Positions 17,901-25,902 are shown, counted from the stretch's first letter. The stretch is DNA of 26,295 nt from CAZJAH01 sp964544155 (GCA_964544155.1 CAZJAH010000041.1:1-26295); one strand, 5' to 3'. Numbers and translations: made by a program. Notes: generated by a model from the sequence alone, not told the origin.

Positions 17901-18248
17901 GGCAGCGGAGATTGGTCGGAAATATTTTCATTCACAACAGAACCCGGCGGATCTGTTGATGAATTCGTGAAACCGGAAATAGCTTCAGTTATCGGCTTAT
18001 CGTCATATCCTAATCCTATGGAAGATGAAACAGTCATAACACTGTCTCTCACGGCTTCTTCTAACCTTAAGCTGGCGATAAACGACTACTCGGGCAATAC
18101 AATAGCTATTCTGCACAATAATTCCCTCGGTGCCGGCACGCACAGATTTATCTGGAGCGCTTCCGGTTTGCCTTCGGGAGTCTATTATTATAATGTTGAA
18201 TTAGGAAACAGCAAACAGAGCACAGGCAAGATCATAAAGCTTAAATAA
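14940..18248 (+). CDS. Secreted FG-GAP/VCBS propeller protein with ASPIC/UnbV, FN3-like repeats and T9SS sorting domain
   Basis: An 1102-residue exported protein. The signal peptide ends near ADAQ (residue about 22); residues 23-205 form a beta-rich N-terminal domain. Residues about 215-610 carry seven calcium-loop motifs of the DxDxDGxxD type (DWNGDGYDD, DLNNDGLAD, DYDNDGLLD, DYNGDNLPD, DFDNDGDLD, DLDLDGFQD, DYDNDGDLD), consistent with a seven-bladed FG-GAP/VCBS propeller. An ASPIC/UnbV-like domain (about 620-705, GTSIRVKAGDDEYYRVLPG) is followed by three fibronectin-III-like domains, each with a YYWKVRA/YFWQVRA/YYWRVRG strand (about 720-1005). The C terminus is a type-A T9SS sorting domain (YPNPMEDETVI ... 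GVYYYNVELG). GGAG at 14930-14933, six bases before the ATG, supports the start. This is the CRTAC1-like architecture; the substrate or ligand is unknown. The gene is monocistronic, ending at a strong terminator. Confidence 0.92.
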   Translation: MTALFVAAVIIFFTSVLSADAQQPVIFQMDNGQAQSYYSNAQQIDWEENCFLEPSAPGRINKIMIYYSGDEPALDTVYILNDVGNGQTIPTKYVRNWAMLTEPQIIDYTGQPGWYEIDLSSENLRSDGLDAIVINHTISANGPYFTFDSDGNSPLNSYLVDVNTPNPNFYNIRGSIYTAAGGNYLVRMEITYDYALENGSPLPPPPPVMVDVTKEAGLVDASGELLKSVMATIADWNGDGYDDIAIGSRFYENNGDGTFTDVSEEMNLKSPGGDLFHSTIWADLNNDGLADCFGVRGGFEDAIFRQKYDGSFEDKTDPDINQNKPTVTPLFLDYDNDGLLDIFVANGRRTVSGQEVYYQDALFKNNGNFEFTDVTEGSAIEQAENNPFYDCWSASVSDYNGDNLPDPFVATYRLAPDLLYRNDGSGEFTEVGRETGARGVPTSNPVYFGHGMGSDWADFDNDGDLDLAVGNLGHPDERGASSNPSLILVNSGAPDYEFTSATRDMGLMFYEMNSGILWADLDLDGFQDIIHCVYSYDPKGEIPDKFTRFYINSGPEGNFRLLDKTWEFGSLIHGAWSPLRFDYDNDGDLDILIASSQENLKLFRNDLDRKGSWIAFRLKGSPENGVNMDAFGTSIRVKAGDDEYYRVLPGTVVSARASQNTNELHFGLGDNFAIDGIEVKFPDGKVLNLDGLPVNSRYVIHYNGDIENGPLAPPALVYPGDRRQGFPVTINFDWLESGLAEIYEIKISGNKDFSSTLYHEFVQNATTLEDIDLTNRTVYYWKVRAISNSDTSRWSPAWAFVTGKLIPTSPGLVRPSQGAEHIPSMYTFEWTEAEYDSHIHGHTTYDFRLATDQNFDNIVIDANSLSAISYTVDNLEYRTEYFWQVRANNEDVHGPWSEVYSFNTLDFPDEPLLTIPANNATGVKSRPQFHWEDVPGAVSYHIQISGNEAFTNIFKEAEQVSINRYQLIQKLEAGSTYYWRVRGNNAVGSGDWSEIFSFTTEPGGSVDEFVKPEIASVIGLSSYPNPMEDETVITLSLTASSNLKLAINDYSGNTIAILHNNSLGAGTHRFIWSASGLPSGVYYYNVELGNSKQSTGKIIKLK

Positions 18249-18254
18249 ATTAAC

Positions 18255-18280
18255 GGCCTTCCGAATGGGAGGCCTTTTTT
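18255..18280 (+). terminator. Intrinsic terminator after the FG-GAP protein gene
   Basis: GGCCTTCC (18255-18262) pairs with GGGAGGCC (18267-18274), including one G-U pair, around a GAAT loop, followed by six T. It starts 6 bases after the stop codon. The next gene's ATG is only 22 bases beyond the T-run, so that gene's promoter must overlap the terminator or its transcription depends on read-through. Confidence 0.88.
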
Positions 18281-18292
18281 GTATTATTTTTC

Positions 18293-18296
18293 AGGA
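18293..18296 (+). promoter_or_regulatory. Ribosome-binding site that fixes the start of the first TlpA-like lipoprotein
   Basis: AGGA lies six bases before the ATG at 18303, immediately upstream of a lipoprotein signal (MKKTILILLITSIFLSC). A longer frame can be opened from a TTG at 18279, but that codon lies inside the T-run of the preceding terminator, so 18303 is the better start. Confidence 0.7.
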
Positions 18297-18302
18297 AATG
18301 GG

Positions 18303-20015
18303 ATGAAGAAGACCATCTTAATTTTGCTTATCACATCAATTTTCCTTTCTTGTTCAAGAAAGAACAGCACTACGGTATCAGGCGAAGTGATCCTTGAAGG
18401 CAATGGCGCTTCGCCTGTTGAGATTCTGATTTACGGCAAACCGGGGTACAACACTGTCAAAGACCTTATGGCAAGAACAAAGGCTGATAGAAATGGTAAA
18501 TTTAGTATCAGTTTACCGGGCGATAAAGACTATTACTTCATGCACGTAGCCTCTCCGGGGTATGAAACCGTAGAGATACGTTTTTTTAAAACAGCAGAAA
18601 ATCCAAAAATCAGAGTTAATCTGAATAAGCAATTTGTATCAAATAGCAATGATGCCTACATACGGGTTTTCGATAAAGACAAATACACATTGATACCTCT
18701 GACGAGAAGCTCAGGAGGAATACTGCAGGCAGAATATAAATGCGATAGAAATGAGATCAAGTATGACCTTTATTATAAAAGCGACAGAAAATCTGTGTCT
18801 ATACCTGATACTCCGGATTACACATACGGCCACATGTGTAATTTCTTAAAAACAGCAAAATCGGCAAGCGGTTTGTACCGGTTCAATATCGATGAAAAAT
18901 CTCTTTCCTTTGCCAAAGAAGAAAAACCTAAACCGCATTTCAAATTCATTGATTCTCCTGCTTCGGAGCAATACAGAAAGTTCGTTGAATTTTTTAAAAG
19001 GGAATACATGATGTTTGCTCTCAGTTACTATCGAATTGTCATGAAAAACAAAGCTAAGCCTTTTGAAAATCTCGATGAAAAAACCAAAGAACAATATATA
19101 GAACTCCAAAGCAAATATTACGAAAAACTCGCTGAATTAGATGAAGTTATCGAAAATCCAATCAATGATGATATCAGGGATCTTTATCTTTCGCAAAAGA
19201 TACATTTTCTGGGTTTAAATGATTCTCTAAACTTAGTTGAAACATTTAAGTTAATCAGTTCTCTTGACAGAATTTTTTCTGACGGGCATTTTGCTTTTAT
19301 TCCTGTAATCACTTCAAATGAATTCAAGCGGGATCCTCTTAAATATCTACCGGAAATTGAAAAGTTGACTGAAAAGGCAGGAACACCAGAGAAAATTACT
19401 ATGGTCAGATTTGATATTTACAGGAACATGTTATATGACAAATACGATAACGAAAAAAGAATACTGAAATTATTAGAAAAAAGAGTACACGCTCTCAATG
19501 AATTCGCCTCCGAGGATTATATCAAAACCTCTATCCCGGAAGTCCTTACTAAGATTAAACTCAAACGTGGATCTTCCGCGCCCGATTTTAAATTTACCGA
19601 TTTACGGGGTAATCAAACAAAGCTATCGGACTTCCGCTTAAAATGGGTATTGCTTGATTTCTGGAATTTGAATTGCAGCTTTTGTATCAGGGATATTCCA
19701 AATTTGAAAAAAGCATACAACAACTATAAAGATCAGGGCTTTGAGATAATTTCCATTTACACTGGCGACCCTGGCAGGACTCCTGAAGAAGTAAGTTCCT
19801 ATTGCGCAAAAAAGGAAATGCATTGGACAATGACAATTGATTATGAGGGTTACAGTCCCGGAATAGGACGCCTTTATGGAATTACCGGCTATCCTACATT
19901 ATATCTGGTCAATCCTGAAGGTAAATTTGTTAAAATAGACACTAGAGAATTGCGAGGCGATAATCTTGATAAAACTATCGGGAAAATCATCTCTTCAAAT
20001 AGAGTTATTAGTTAA
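18303..20015 (+). CDS. TlpA-like thioredoxin-fold lipoprotein (CSFC active site)
   Basis: A 570-residue lipoprotein: signal sequence with lipobox Cys at residue 17 (IFLSC). Residues about 25-110 look like a carboxypeptidase-regulatory-type beta-sandwich (VSGEVILEGNGASPVEILIYG ... GYETVEIRF). A long helical middle region follows. Residues about 425-560 are a TlpA/AhpC-TSA-like thioredoxin domain (APDFKFTDLRGNQTKLSDF, WVLLDFW) with the redox pair Cys458-Ser-Phe-Cys461 and the cis-proline loop GYPTLYLV. Such proteins act outside the cytoplasm as thiol reductases, for example in cytochrome c maturation or oxidative defence; the exact partner is unknown and there is no ccm gene here. The next gene is a paralogue of nearly equal length. 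In the first enzyme the residues between the cysteines (SF) are unusual compared with its neighbour (GW). Confidence 0.9.
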   Translation: MKKTILILLITSIFLSCSRKNSTTVSGEVILEGNGASPVEILIYGKPGYNTVKDLMARTKADRNGKFSISLPGDKDYYFMHVASPGYETVEIRFFKTAENPKIRVNLNKQFVSNSNDAYIRVFDKDKYTLIPLTRSSGGILQAEYKCDRNEIKYDLYYKSDRKSVSIPDTPDYTYGHMCNFLKTAKSASGLYRFNIDEKSLSFAKEEKPKPHFKFIDSPASEQYRKFVEFFKREYMMFALSYYRIVMKNKAKPFENLDEKTKEQYIELQSKYYEKLAELDEVIENPINDDIRDLYLSQKIHFLGLNDSLNLVETFKLISSLDRIFSDGHFAFIPVITSNEFKRDPLKYLPEIEKLTEKAGTPEKITMVRFDIYRNMLYDKYDNEKRILKLLEKRVHALNEFASEDYIKTSIPEVLTKIKLKRGSSAPDFKFTDLRGNQTKLSDFRLKWVLLDFWNLNCSFCIRDIPNLKKAYNNYKDQGFEIISIYTGDPGRTPEEVSSYCAKKEMHWTMTIDYEGYSPGIGRLYGITGYPTLYLVNPEGKFVKIDTRELRGDNLDKTIGKIISSNRVIS

Positions 20016-20022
20016 ATTATTA

Positions 20023-20056
20023 CGGACTGCTGAATTGCTTCGGCAGTCCGGATTTT
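20023..20056 (+). terminator. Intrinsic terminator between the two TlpA-like genes
   Basis: CGGACTGCTGAA (20023-20034) pairs with TTCGGCAGTCCG (20039-20050) over 12 bp with one G-U pair and a TTGC loop, followed by GATTTT. The stem is strong but the T-run is short, so some read-through into the second paralogue is likely. Confidence 0.8.
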
Positions 20057-20103
20057 CACTCGATCAACCGAAGGAAAGCATTATAAATTAAAGGGGAAAC
20101 AGC

Positions 20104-21810
20104 ATGAAAAAATCAGTCATTTTAATCCTGCTCGCTTTTTTGACTTTTTCCTGCACGGGGAAAAAAGATATGAAAGTATCCGGCGAAGTAATTTTTGAAG
20201 GCAATGATAAAAGGCCTGTTGAAGTGTTTGTTTATGATAAACTATACAGGCCGGAAAAAGAAGATGTAATTTCATACGCGAAAGCCGACGATCAGGGGCG
20301 CTTTGAAATAAATATCCCCGGTGACGAGGATTTCTATATGATGCATGTTGCAGCGCCCGGATACGAAGCGGCAATGATTAAGCTCTTAAAGTCAGAAGAA
20401 TCGCCGAAACTTAAAGTCGAGCTTAAGAAAAGGCGCGTACCCGCCGGCAATGACGCCTACATTACAATCAGAAAAGCTGATAAACATGAAAAAAGAATAC
20501 TTTCGAGGGATGAAAACGGATTGCTGCATACTTTCATCAATTCAGAAGACAATGTTTTAAAATATCAGCTAAGCTACAAAGACTATGATTATTTGATTTT
20601 CGCGGAAGACGGCACCGAAGAATTTGAATACGACTATGGCGGTGACTATATCAATATTGCCCGCTCATCTACCGGAAAATACAGAATAGAAATAGATGAA
20701 AACCGGCTTCCACATCAAACTGAAGAAAATAAATTGCTCACCAGCAGCTATGAATTTATTGATTCACCGGTCTCGGAAGCTTACCGCGAATACGAAAAAA
20801 AATTTGAAGGAGGAAACTACTCTTCATTTTTTATGAGGTACGATATAATTGTTAATTACAATGACAAGGGAAATATTTTTAAGATTCCGCTGCATGAGCT
20901 CGAAAATGTGCAAAACAGGCTTATCAATGCCTATGACAAAAGGATGGCCATCGTCAATGAAAAGTTAGCATCAGCGCCAAACAGCATTATTCGTGACCTT
21001 TATTTATCCAAAAAAATTCACATGCTGCATTTGAAAGAAGAATCAAGCCCGGATGAAACGCTTAAAATGATTGAAACCATGGAGAATATTTTTGTTGATA
21101 ACATCATCTTTGTACCGGTTATTGATTCGGATGAATTCAAGAAACATCCTGTGGAATATCTTAATAAACTTGAAAGGATTGCCCGCAGAGCCAAGCAAAA
21201 AGAAAAAGTGGCACAATTGAATTATTATATTTACAGTACTGCCTCAAATTACCTTGACGGCTCTGATCCGGAGCTTTTTGACAGGATAGAAAGCAGGATG
21301 AACCGTATAGTTATGGATGCCGATGAGGATTGGGTGAAGGAAGCAGCCGTTAAGCTGATTAATAGAGTAAAAATCAAAAACATGGATACCGCTCCAGATT
21401 TCGAATTTGTGACTCTGGAAGGTAAAAAGAGTAAACTTTCGGATTACCGCGGCAAATGGGTACTTTTGAACTTCTGGAGTAGTGGCTGCGGCTGGTGTAT
21501 AAGGGAATTTCCTTTCATGAAGGCCGCTTATGATATGTACCGCGGCAGGGATTTTGAGATAATTTCCATTAATACCGACGGCAAAGCTGCTACCGCTGAA
21601 TACCTTAAAGAATTCACCAAAGAAAAGGATCTTATATGGGTAAATACAAGTGATAATTTCGGTTATTCGCCGGGATTAAGCAAAAAATACGGCGTAAGCG
21701 GTGTACCGGCAATGTATATGATTGATCCTCAGGGCAGATTCATAAAAGATAAAATGCTGAGAGGCGATGAACTGAAAAAAACCGTAGGCGAGCTATTAGC
21801 GGCAAATTAA
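20104..21810 (+). CDS. TlpA-like thioredoxin-fold lipoprotein (CGWC active site), paralogue of preceding gene
   Basis: A 568-residue lipoprotein with a lipobox Cys at residue 17 (FLTFSC), the same beta-sandwich N terminus as its neighbour (VSGEVIFEGNDKRPVEVFVYD ... GYEAAMIKL), a helical middle with matching landmarks (FIDSPVSEAYREY; IRDLYLSKKIHMLHL; FVPVIDSDEFKKHPVEYL) and a C-terminal TlpA domain (APDFEFVTLEGKKSKLSDY, WVLLNFW). The redox motif is Cys462-Gly-Trp-Cys465 with the cis-proline loop GVPAMYMI. AAGGGG at 20091-20096, seven bases before the ATG, is a strong ribosome-binding site. It clearly arose by tandem duplication with the 18303 gene. The different dipeptide between the cysteines suggests a different redox potential or partner. 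It is followed by a strong terminator. Confidence 0.92.
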   Translation: MKKSVILILLAFLTFSCTGKKDMKVSGEVIFEGNDKRPVEVFVYDKLYRPEKEDVISYAKADDQGRFEINIPGDEDFYMMHVAAPGYEAAMIKLLKSEESPKLKVELKKRRVPAGNDAYITIRKADKHEKRILSRDENGLLHTFINSEDNVLKYQLSYKDYDYLIFAEDGTEEFEYDYGGDYINIARSSTGKYRIEIDENRLPHQTEENKLLTSSYEFIDSPVSEAYREYEKKFEGGNYSSFFMRYDIIVNYNDKGNIFKIPLHELENVQNRLINAYDKRMAIVNEKLASAPNSIIRDLYLSKKIHMLHLKEESSPDETLKMIETMENIFVDNIIFVPVIDSDEFKKHPVEYLNKLERIARRAKQKEKVAQLNYYIYSTASNYLDGSDPELFDRIESRMNRIVMDADEDWVKEAAVKLINRVKIKNMDTAPDFEFVTLEGKKSKLSDYRGKWVLLNFWSSGCGWCIREFPFMKAAYDMYRGRDFEIISINTDGKAATAEYLKEFTKEKDLIWVNTSDNFGYSPGLSKKYGVSGVPAMYMIDPQGRFIKDKMLRGDELKKTVGELLAAN

Positions 21811-21834
21811 CGCCCGAAAGTTCATTATGAAAGT

Positions 21835-21864
21835 GGCTGCCTCTAAAAGGGCAGCCTTTTTTTT
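21835..21864 (+). terminator. Intrinsic terminator after the second TlpA-like gene
   Basis: GGCTGCC (21835-21841) pairs with GGCAGCC (21850-21856) around an 8-base loop and is followed by eight T. It lies 24 bases after the stop codon and is a textbook rho-independent terminator. Confidence 0.92.
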
Positions 21865-22004
21865 AATATGGTTTAAACTTTTTTAAGGAATGAAATCATC
21901 TATTCCGCTAAAGCTCTCTTCGGAGCGCAGTTAAACATTATTCCGAATAGATTGCATATTAAGTTCAAACAAAAATTGCTTAAAAACTAAAGATGCTCTC
22001 CCCC

Positions 22005-22400
22005 CTACGGTTTATGCCCGAATTTCCAGATGTAATGTTCATACGGGCGGCTCTTATCAATCGGCGCGATAAATTCGAGTTTCGTTTCTGTAAGTGTCAC
22101 AATGGGGCATTCCATTCCATCCATAGTAAAGGAGCTATCCTTTTCGTTCATTAGCCAGGTAGAAACATGAACACCGTCTATTCCGGTTATTTCACACATA
22201 CCGCCATTTTTAAATGTAAGTTTCGCCATTTCCTTGTAGTCGGTTCTGATGCTGTCCCCTTTTGATACTTCATGGAAATACCATGGGTGAGCCGTTAGCA
22301 TTTCCTTTTGCGTTTTCGCGGGGCCGTTTGTCGATGAATCTTCACCGCAAGACGCCAAAAGCATCGCGAAAAGAATTCCGGCGTATATAAATAATTTCAT
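22005..22400 (-). CDS. Small lipoprotein, possibly lipocalin-like
   Basis: A 131-residue lipoprotein with a clear signal sequence and lipobox Cys at residue 18 (LLASC), followed by a Ser/Asn-rich tether and a domain of about 95 residues made mostly of predicted beta strands (LTAHPWYFHEVSKGD, KLTFKNGGMCEITG, SWLMNEKDSSFTMDG, VTLTETKLEFIAP, YIWKF). The L...W....... start and strand pattern recall the short lipocalin-like lipoproteins common in Bacteroidota, but this is a resemblance only. The start is well supported: AAGGAG (22407-22412 on the minus strand) lies 6 bases before the ATG. It is a single gene, convergent with the TlpA-like pair and divergent from the DUF1015 remnant. Ligand and role unknown. 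Confidence 0.85.
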   Translation of the reverse strand: MKLFIYAGILFAMLLASCGEDSSTNGPAKTQKEMLTAHPWYFHEVSKGDSIRTDYKEMAKLTFKNGGMCEITGIDGVHVSTWLMNEKDSSFTMDGMECPIVTLTETKLEFIAPIDKSRPYEHYIWKFGHKP

Positions 22401-22570
22401 TTTATTCTCCTTTATAATATTGACTCTTGAATATAAAGAATTAATTATATAAATACAATCAATATTTTAATTAAAAATTCAAAATTTTCCGCCGTTGCCA
22501 AATTTGATTAATTTGCTTAGTTATTCCATGTAATTTTCGGGATTTATTAATTCTAGAAGAGGATAAGAAA

Positions 22571-22923
22571 ATGGCAGTATTCAAGCCTTTTAAAGCGTAC
22601 AGGCACAGGCCGGAAGAAGCAGGTAAAATAGCGGCTAAACCTTACAATGTACTGAATTCGGAAGAAGCAAGGGAAGAAGTTAAAGGTAATCCACTCTCAT
22701 TCCTGCATGTCGGTAAACCCGAAATTGATCTCGATCCTTCGGGTCGATATATGACCCAAAAGTATATGAAAAAGGTAAAGAAAACCTCCAGAATCTCATA
22801 AAAGACGGCCATCTGGTTGAAGATGAGCAGCATTACTTCTATCTTTATGAGCAGACGATAAACCGCCGCACGCGGAATGGGCTCCCGGCCGGTAGGACTA
22901 TTCTCTTTTTTTCTTTAATTTAA
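22571..22923 (+). pseudogene. DUF1015 family remnant, frameshifted and 3'-deleted
   Basis: The first ~57 codons read as the DUF1015 N terminus (MAVFKPFKAYRHRPEEAGKI, PYNVLNSEEAREEVKGNP, SFLHVGKPEIDLDPS), with GAGGA 8 bases before the ATG. Near 22742-22750 the frame is lost (net -1 or +2). The original frame continues to a stop at 22801, while the family sequence resumes in another frame from 22750: YDPKVYEKGKENLQNLIKDG, then EDEQHYFYLYEQTINRRTRNG. Similarity fades after about 22885, and that frame closes at TAA 22921-22923. DUF1015 proteins are normally about 400 residues, so roughly three quarters of the gene is missing, and the menA stop lies only 12 bases further on. This is a decayed gene with both a frameshift and a 3' deletion. 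An assembly error could explain the frameshift but not the missing 3' part. Confidence 0.85.
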
Positions 22924-22934
22924 GCTTAAATAAA

Positions 22935-23840
22935 CTAAAATATTGCCGTTAGCAATAAACCGATGGATAGCAGCACTCCGAACATAAGATGGTGCTGAGC
23001 GGTTTTAATATCCACCATGGCGATTTCACCGGGCTTATTTTCTTCTGCACGCGCGATTTCTTTCATGTTCCTGATGGCAACCGGCAGGCTCAGGAAAGGC
23101 AGCAGAGCCCAGGGAGCCAGTACACCGAAAATGACCATTATCAGAACACTTATGAAAGCTCCTGCCACCAGCAGGTAGTACTCAATTTTTGCTCCTTTAA
23201 ATCCAAGAAACATAGCAACAGTCTTAATTTTTGCTTCGGAATCGTGGATTATATCCCTCAGATTATTGGCGCTGAGTATCGCCGCTACCAGAAAGCCTAC
23301 GGGTAATGAAATAAGAAAAACGTTCATGTCGAATGTTCCCGTAAGAGCGAGGTATGATCCGATCACCATAAGCGGCCCCATGAGTACAAATACCAGCAGA
23401 TCGCCCAGAGCAAAGTATTTATAGCCGATCGGCCAGCCGGTGTAGAAGAATCCGCCCGCAAGCCCTATTAAGCCCAGCAAAAGCATATCTGTACCGCGGA
23501 AATACACAAGTACCAATCCGAGCAGGAAGCCAAGGGCAAAAGCTGCAATTCCTCCGTAAAGTACAGATTTGGGCTTCATCATCTTCTCAACAAGTACCCG
23601 GCTTGAGCCAAAAGTTTCCTCGCGGTCTACGCCTTTTTTATAATCAAAATATTCGCTCACCAGATTTGTAGCCGCGTGAAATAATACTGAAGCCACCAAC
23701 ACTATGGGAAAAAGCCACCACATCACCGGCCCTTCGTGATATGCAAGAGTGAACATCGCACCCACAAGCACCGGAACTATTGATGCCGGAAATGAAAATG
23801 GCCTCGAGGCCTGCATCCATGTTTTCAGATCATTATTCAT
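22935..23840 (-). CDS. menA: 1,4-dihydroxy-2-naphthoate prenyltransferase (UbiA family)
   Basis: A 301-residue polytopic inner-membrane enzyme of the UbiA superfamily that would attach the polyprenyl tail to 1,4-dihydroxy-2-naphthoate in menaquinone synthesis. Both aspartate-rich, Mg-diphosphate-binding motifs are present: N59-LVSEYFDYKKGV-D72 (Asp66 and Asp72) and N193-LRDIIHDSEAKIKT (Asp196, Asp200). About eight or nine hydrophobic helices surround them. The N terminus (WMQASRPFSFPASIVPVLVG) is typical of MenA. Length matches the family. It follows the OmpA-family gene by 61 bp on the same strand and may share its transcript. No other men genes lie in the window. UbiA members acting on other quinone or chlorophyll-type substrates cannot be fully excluded, but MenA is the best fit. 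Confidence 0.9.
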   Translation of the reverse strand: MNNDLKTWMQASRPFSFPASIVPVLVGAMFTLAYHEGPVMWWLFPIVLVASVLFHAATNLVSEYFDYKKGVDREETFGSSRVLVEKMMKPKSVLYGGIAAFALGFLLGLVLVYFRGTDMLLLGLIGLAGGFFYTGWPIGYKYFALGDLLVFVLMGPLMVIGSYLALTGTFDMNVFLISLPVGFLVAAILSANNLRDIIHDSEAKIKTVAMFLGFKGAKIEYYLLVAGAFISVLIMVIFGVLAPWALLPFLSLPVAIRNMKEIARAEENKPGEIAMVDIKTAQHHLMFGVLLSIGLLLTAIF

Positions 23841-23901
23841 TATTCAAACCATAAATTTATTTAATAATCAAAAATTCATATTTACATAAAATTATTGATT
23901 T

Positions 23902-25902
23902 TTATCGATTTTCCCGCAAATTTATTTCAATTGGGGTTTTTACCTCAATAAGAACAGTCCTGTAATAGAACCTGCCTTCGGGCAGGCTGTTATCATAAAG
24001 CCCTGTTTGAGGCCCCAGCCCCCTGACCGATTCTATCCGCGCCTGAGGCCTGAGATTCAGGATGTAATCCCTGACCGCTTCTGCCCTGTCGCGTGAAAGC
24101 CTTTTATTATAGCGCAGCTCGCCAAGGCTGTCTGTATAACCGGTAATATTTATTACAGAATTATTCTGAATGGAGCTAAGTACGAAATCATTCAGCATAT
24201 TACGGTTCATTTCGCTTATCTCATATTTATCGAAATCGAATACAATGAGGTTCAGCCTGCCCAGCTCATAGTCATTTTGTTTAGTGTAAATTACGGGATC
24301 ATGCCTTGAAGTACCCTGCTTATCGCCCTTGCGGTAAACAGTCAGCAAGAAATGCGCGTTCGTGTTTTTACTGCCGAGGGCTTTAACAATATCTCTGTTC
24401 AGCTCCAGAGAAATATCATCCGGTTCGCCTCTGCCGTCTTTTATTTTAAAGGATTTGTTGCCGGCTTTCAGCGTAAGCTCCCATTGATCATCATTTTCGA
24501 AATTTTTTCCGTCGATTTGCAGATCCCAGTTGTTTCTATCTGCCACATATTCCATAAATTTAGAATGCATCACAGGCGCGAATAATTCGGGAGATTTGGT
24601 GCTGAACTCAACCCTCCTGTTCTCCGCAAAGCCTTCTTCATATTCTGTGTTGGTTCTGAGCGCCGGCGATAATGAAGCCTTTAAATTAAACCTGCCCGGC
24701 TCAATTCCCCATCTGTTTACAAAGTAATTCATAAGGGAGGCTGCTCTGCTGCCTGCAATTTCCATCCTGTTATTATCACCGTCAAGCTCCCTGCCGTCGC
24801 TTGTACCCGTAATGGTCAGCTCGTATGAGGGATTCTTCTTCATGCGACTGCCGATTATATCCAGTATATCGTAGTAAATATCCAGTGTTTCCTTTGAGAG
24901 ACTTCCTTCAGAAAATTCTTCCGGCGGGTAGTTATTCCTGTAATTGGGATCGATTTCAGAAGAAGCGCTGTCGAAAAAAATGTAGGGCAGCAGAGGATAA
25001 GTCTGCGTAACTACGGTTTCGCCAATATTCAGCGGTTCGGTTTGAATCTCAACCATTGGTATGGCTTCTTCTTTGGTAACAACTTCTGCCGGTTCGGGTT
25101 CCTCTTCAGGCTCGGGTATTATGGTATCCCTCGGCGGCAATTCGTCCTTTGGGCCGCCGAAATGCCAGGCTAAAGTAAGTGAGCCTCGAATATTTGCGAC
25201 ATTCCAGTCAAGCCCGGATACCGGACTATTGAGGCCGTAGCGGTAAGACAATTCCGGGAACAGGCTCATTCCTTCATTAAGGTTAATAATTCCCTGTAAA
25301 GCACCTGAAACCCCAAGAGCCGTACCGCTATTTTGAAATTCACCCTGGTCGATGACTGTTGTTTTGCTGTCATTCGGATATAAAACACCATCAGGAGATT
25401 GTATCATTTCAATATTTTCAAATTCAGATGTTATTATCGGATTGCCGGCATCAAAACCCGCCCGAAAACCAATTGGGATAAAATCAAGAGGTTTAATTAT
25501 TGCGCCAATATCTAGCACAAGATAATCGAGCTGTGCGCTATATTCGAACTTCCTTTCCAGTGGCACATAGGATTCCGAAGCGGGGTCATACACTTCAAAA
25601 TCATTTTTCCGCACCTCGCTGAGCGATGCCGGCCGCGGGTCGTAAAGCACCCTGGCATCGAGGGTAAGAAGTTCAGGAAGCAATTGGTACCCGAACGTTA
25701 TTCCGCCAAATGGTTTTAATTCGCTGCCGCTGCCGTAATTACCGCAATCATCGGCTCCGGGAATCAGCGGGATTGAGGTTTCATTTTGTACGAACGAACC
25801 CCCGCCGGTCACGCCAAAATAAAATGGATCTGGCTCATCATCCCGGCCTAAAGCAATAGCGAACCCCGTAAAAATTAGCAGTATGATTAATTTGCAATTC
25901 AT
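23902..25902 (-). CDS. OmpA-family outer-membrane protein with two OmpA-like domains
   Basis: A 666-residue exported protein. The signal peptide ends near residue 19 (FAIALG), and residues about 25-250 have alternating strands with the GGSFVQNE/FGGITFGYQL style of an outer-membrane beta-barrel. A Pro/Glu-rich linker (PEPEEEPEPAEVV) follows. An OmpA-like domain at about 300-440 (YIFFDSASSEID, LTITGTSDGRE, ENRRVEF) is degenerate in the peptidoglycan-contacting part. After a ~90-residue beta-rich insert, a second OmpA-like domain at about 545-660 is more canonical (LIVFDFDKYEISEMNR, INITGYTDSLGELRYNKRLS, RDRAEAVRDYIL), retaining the Asp and Arg that contact diaminopimelate. It probably links outer membrane and peptidoglycan. 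It may be co-transcribed with menA, 61 bp downstream. Confidence 0.88.
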   Translation of the reverse strand: MNCKLIILLIFTGFAIALGRDDEPDPFYFGVTGGGSFVQNETSIPLIPGADDCGNYGSGSELKPFGGITFGYQLLPELLTLDARVLYDPRPASLSEVRKNDFEVYDPASESYVPLERKFEYSAQLDYLVLDIGAIIKPLDFIPIGFRAGFDAGNPIITSEFENIEMIQSPDGVLYPNDSKTTVIDQGEFQNSGTALGVSGALQGIINLNEGMSLFPELSYRYGLNSPVSGLDWNVANIRGSLTLAWHFGGPKDELPPRDTIIPEPEEEPEPAEVVTKEEAIPMVEIQTEPLNIGETVVTQTYPLLPYIFFDSASSEIDPNYRNNYPPEEFSEGSLSKETLDIYYDILDIIGSRMKKNPSYELTITGTSDGRELDGDNNRMEIAGSRAASLMNYFVNRWGIEPGRFNLKASLSPALRTNTEYEEGFAENRRVEFSTKSPELFAPVMHSKFMEYVADRNNWDLQIDGKNFENDDQWELTLKAGNKSFKIKDGRGEPDDISLELNRDIVKALGSKNTNAHFLLTVYRKGDKQGTSRHDPVIYTKQNDYELGRLNLIVFDFDKYEISEMNRNMLNDFVLSSIQNNSVINITGYTDSLGELRYNKRLSRDRAEAVRDYILNLRPQARIESVRGLGPQTGLYDNSLPEGRFYYRTVLIEVKTPIEINLRENR

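Noticed and set aside
22503..22538. Bacteroidota-type promoter for the DUF1015 remnant: TTTG at 22503-22506 or 22512-22515 with TAATTTTC at 22531-22538.
   Set aside because: The -7-like element lacks the final G and the spacing fits neither TTTG well; in such AT-rich DNA the match is weak.
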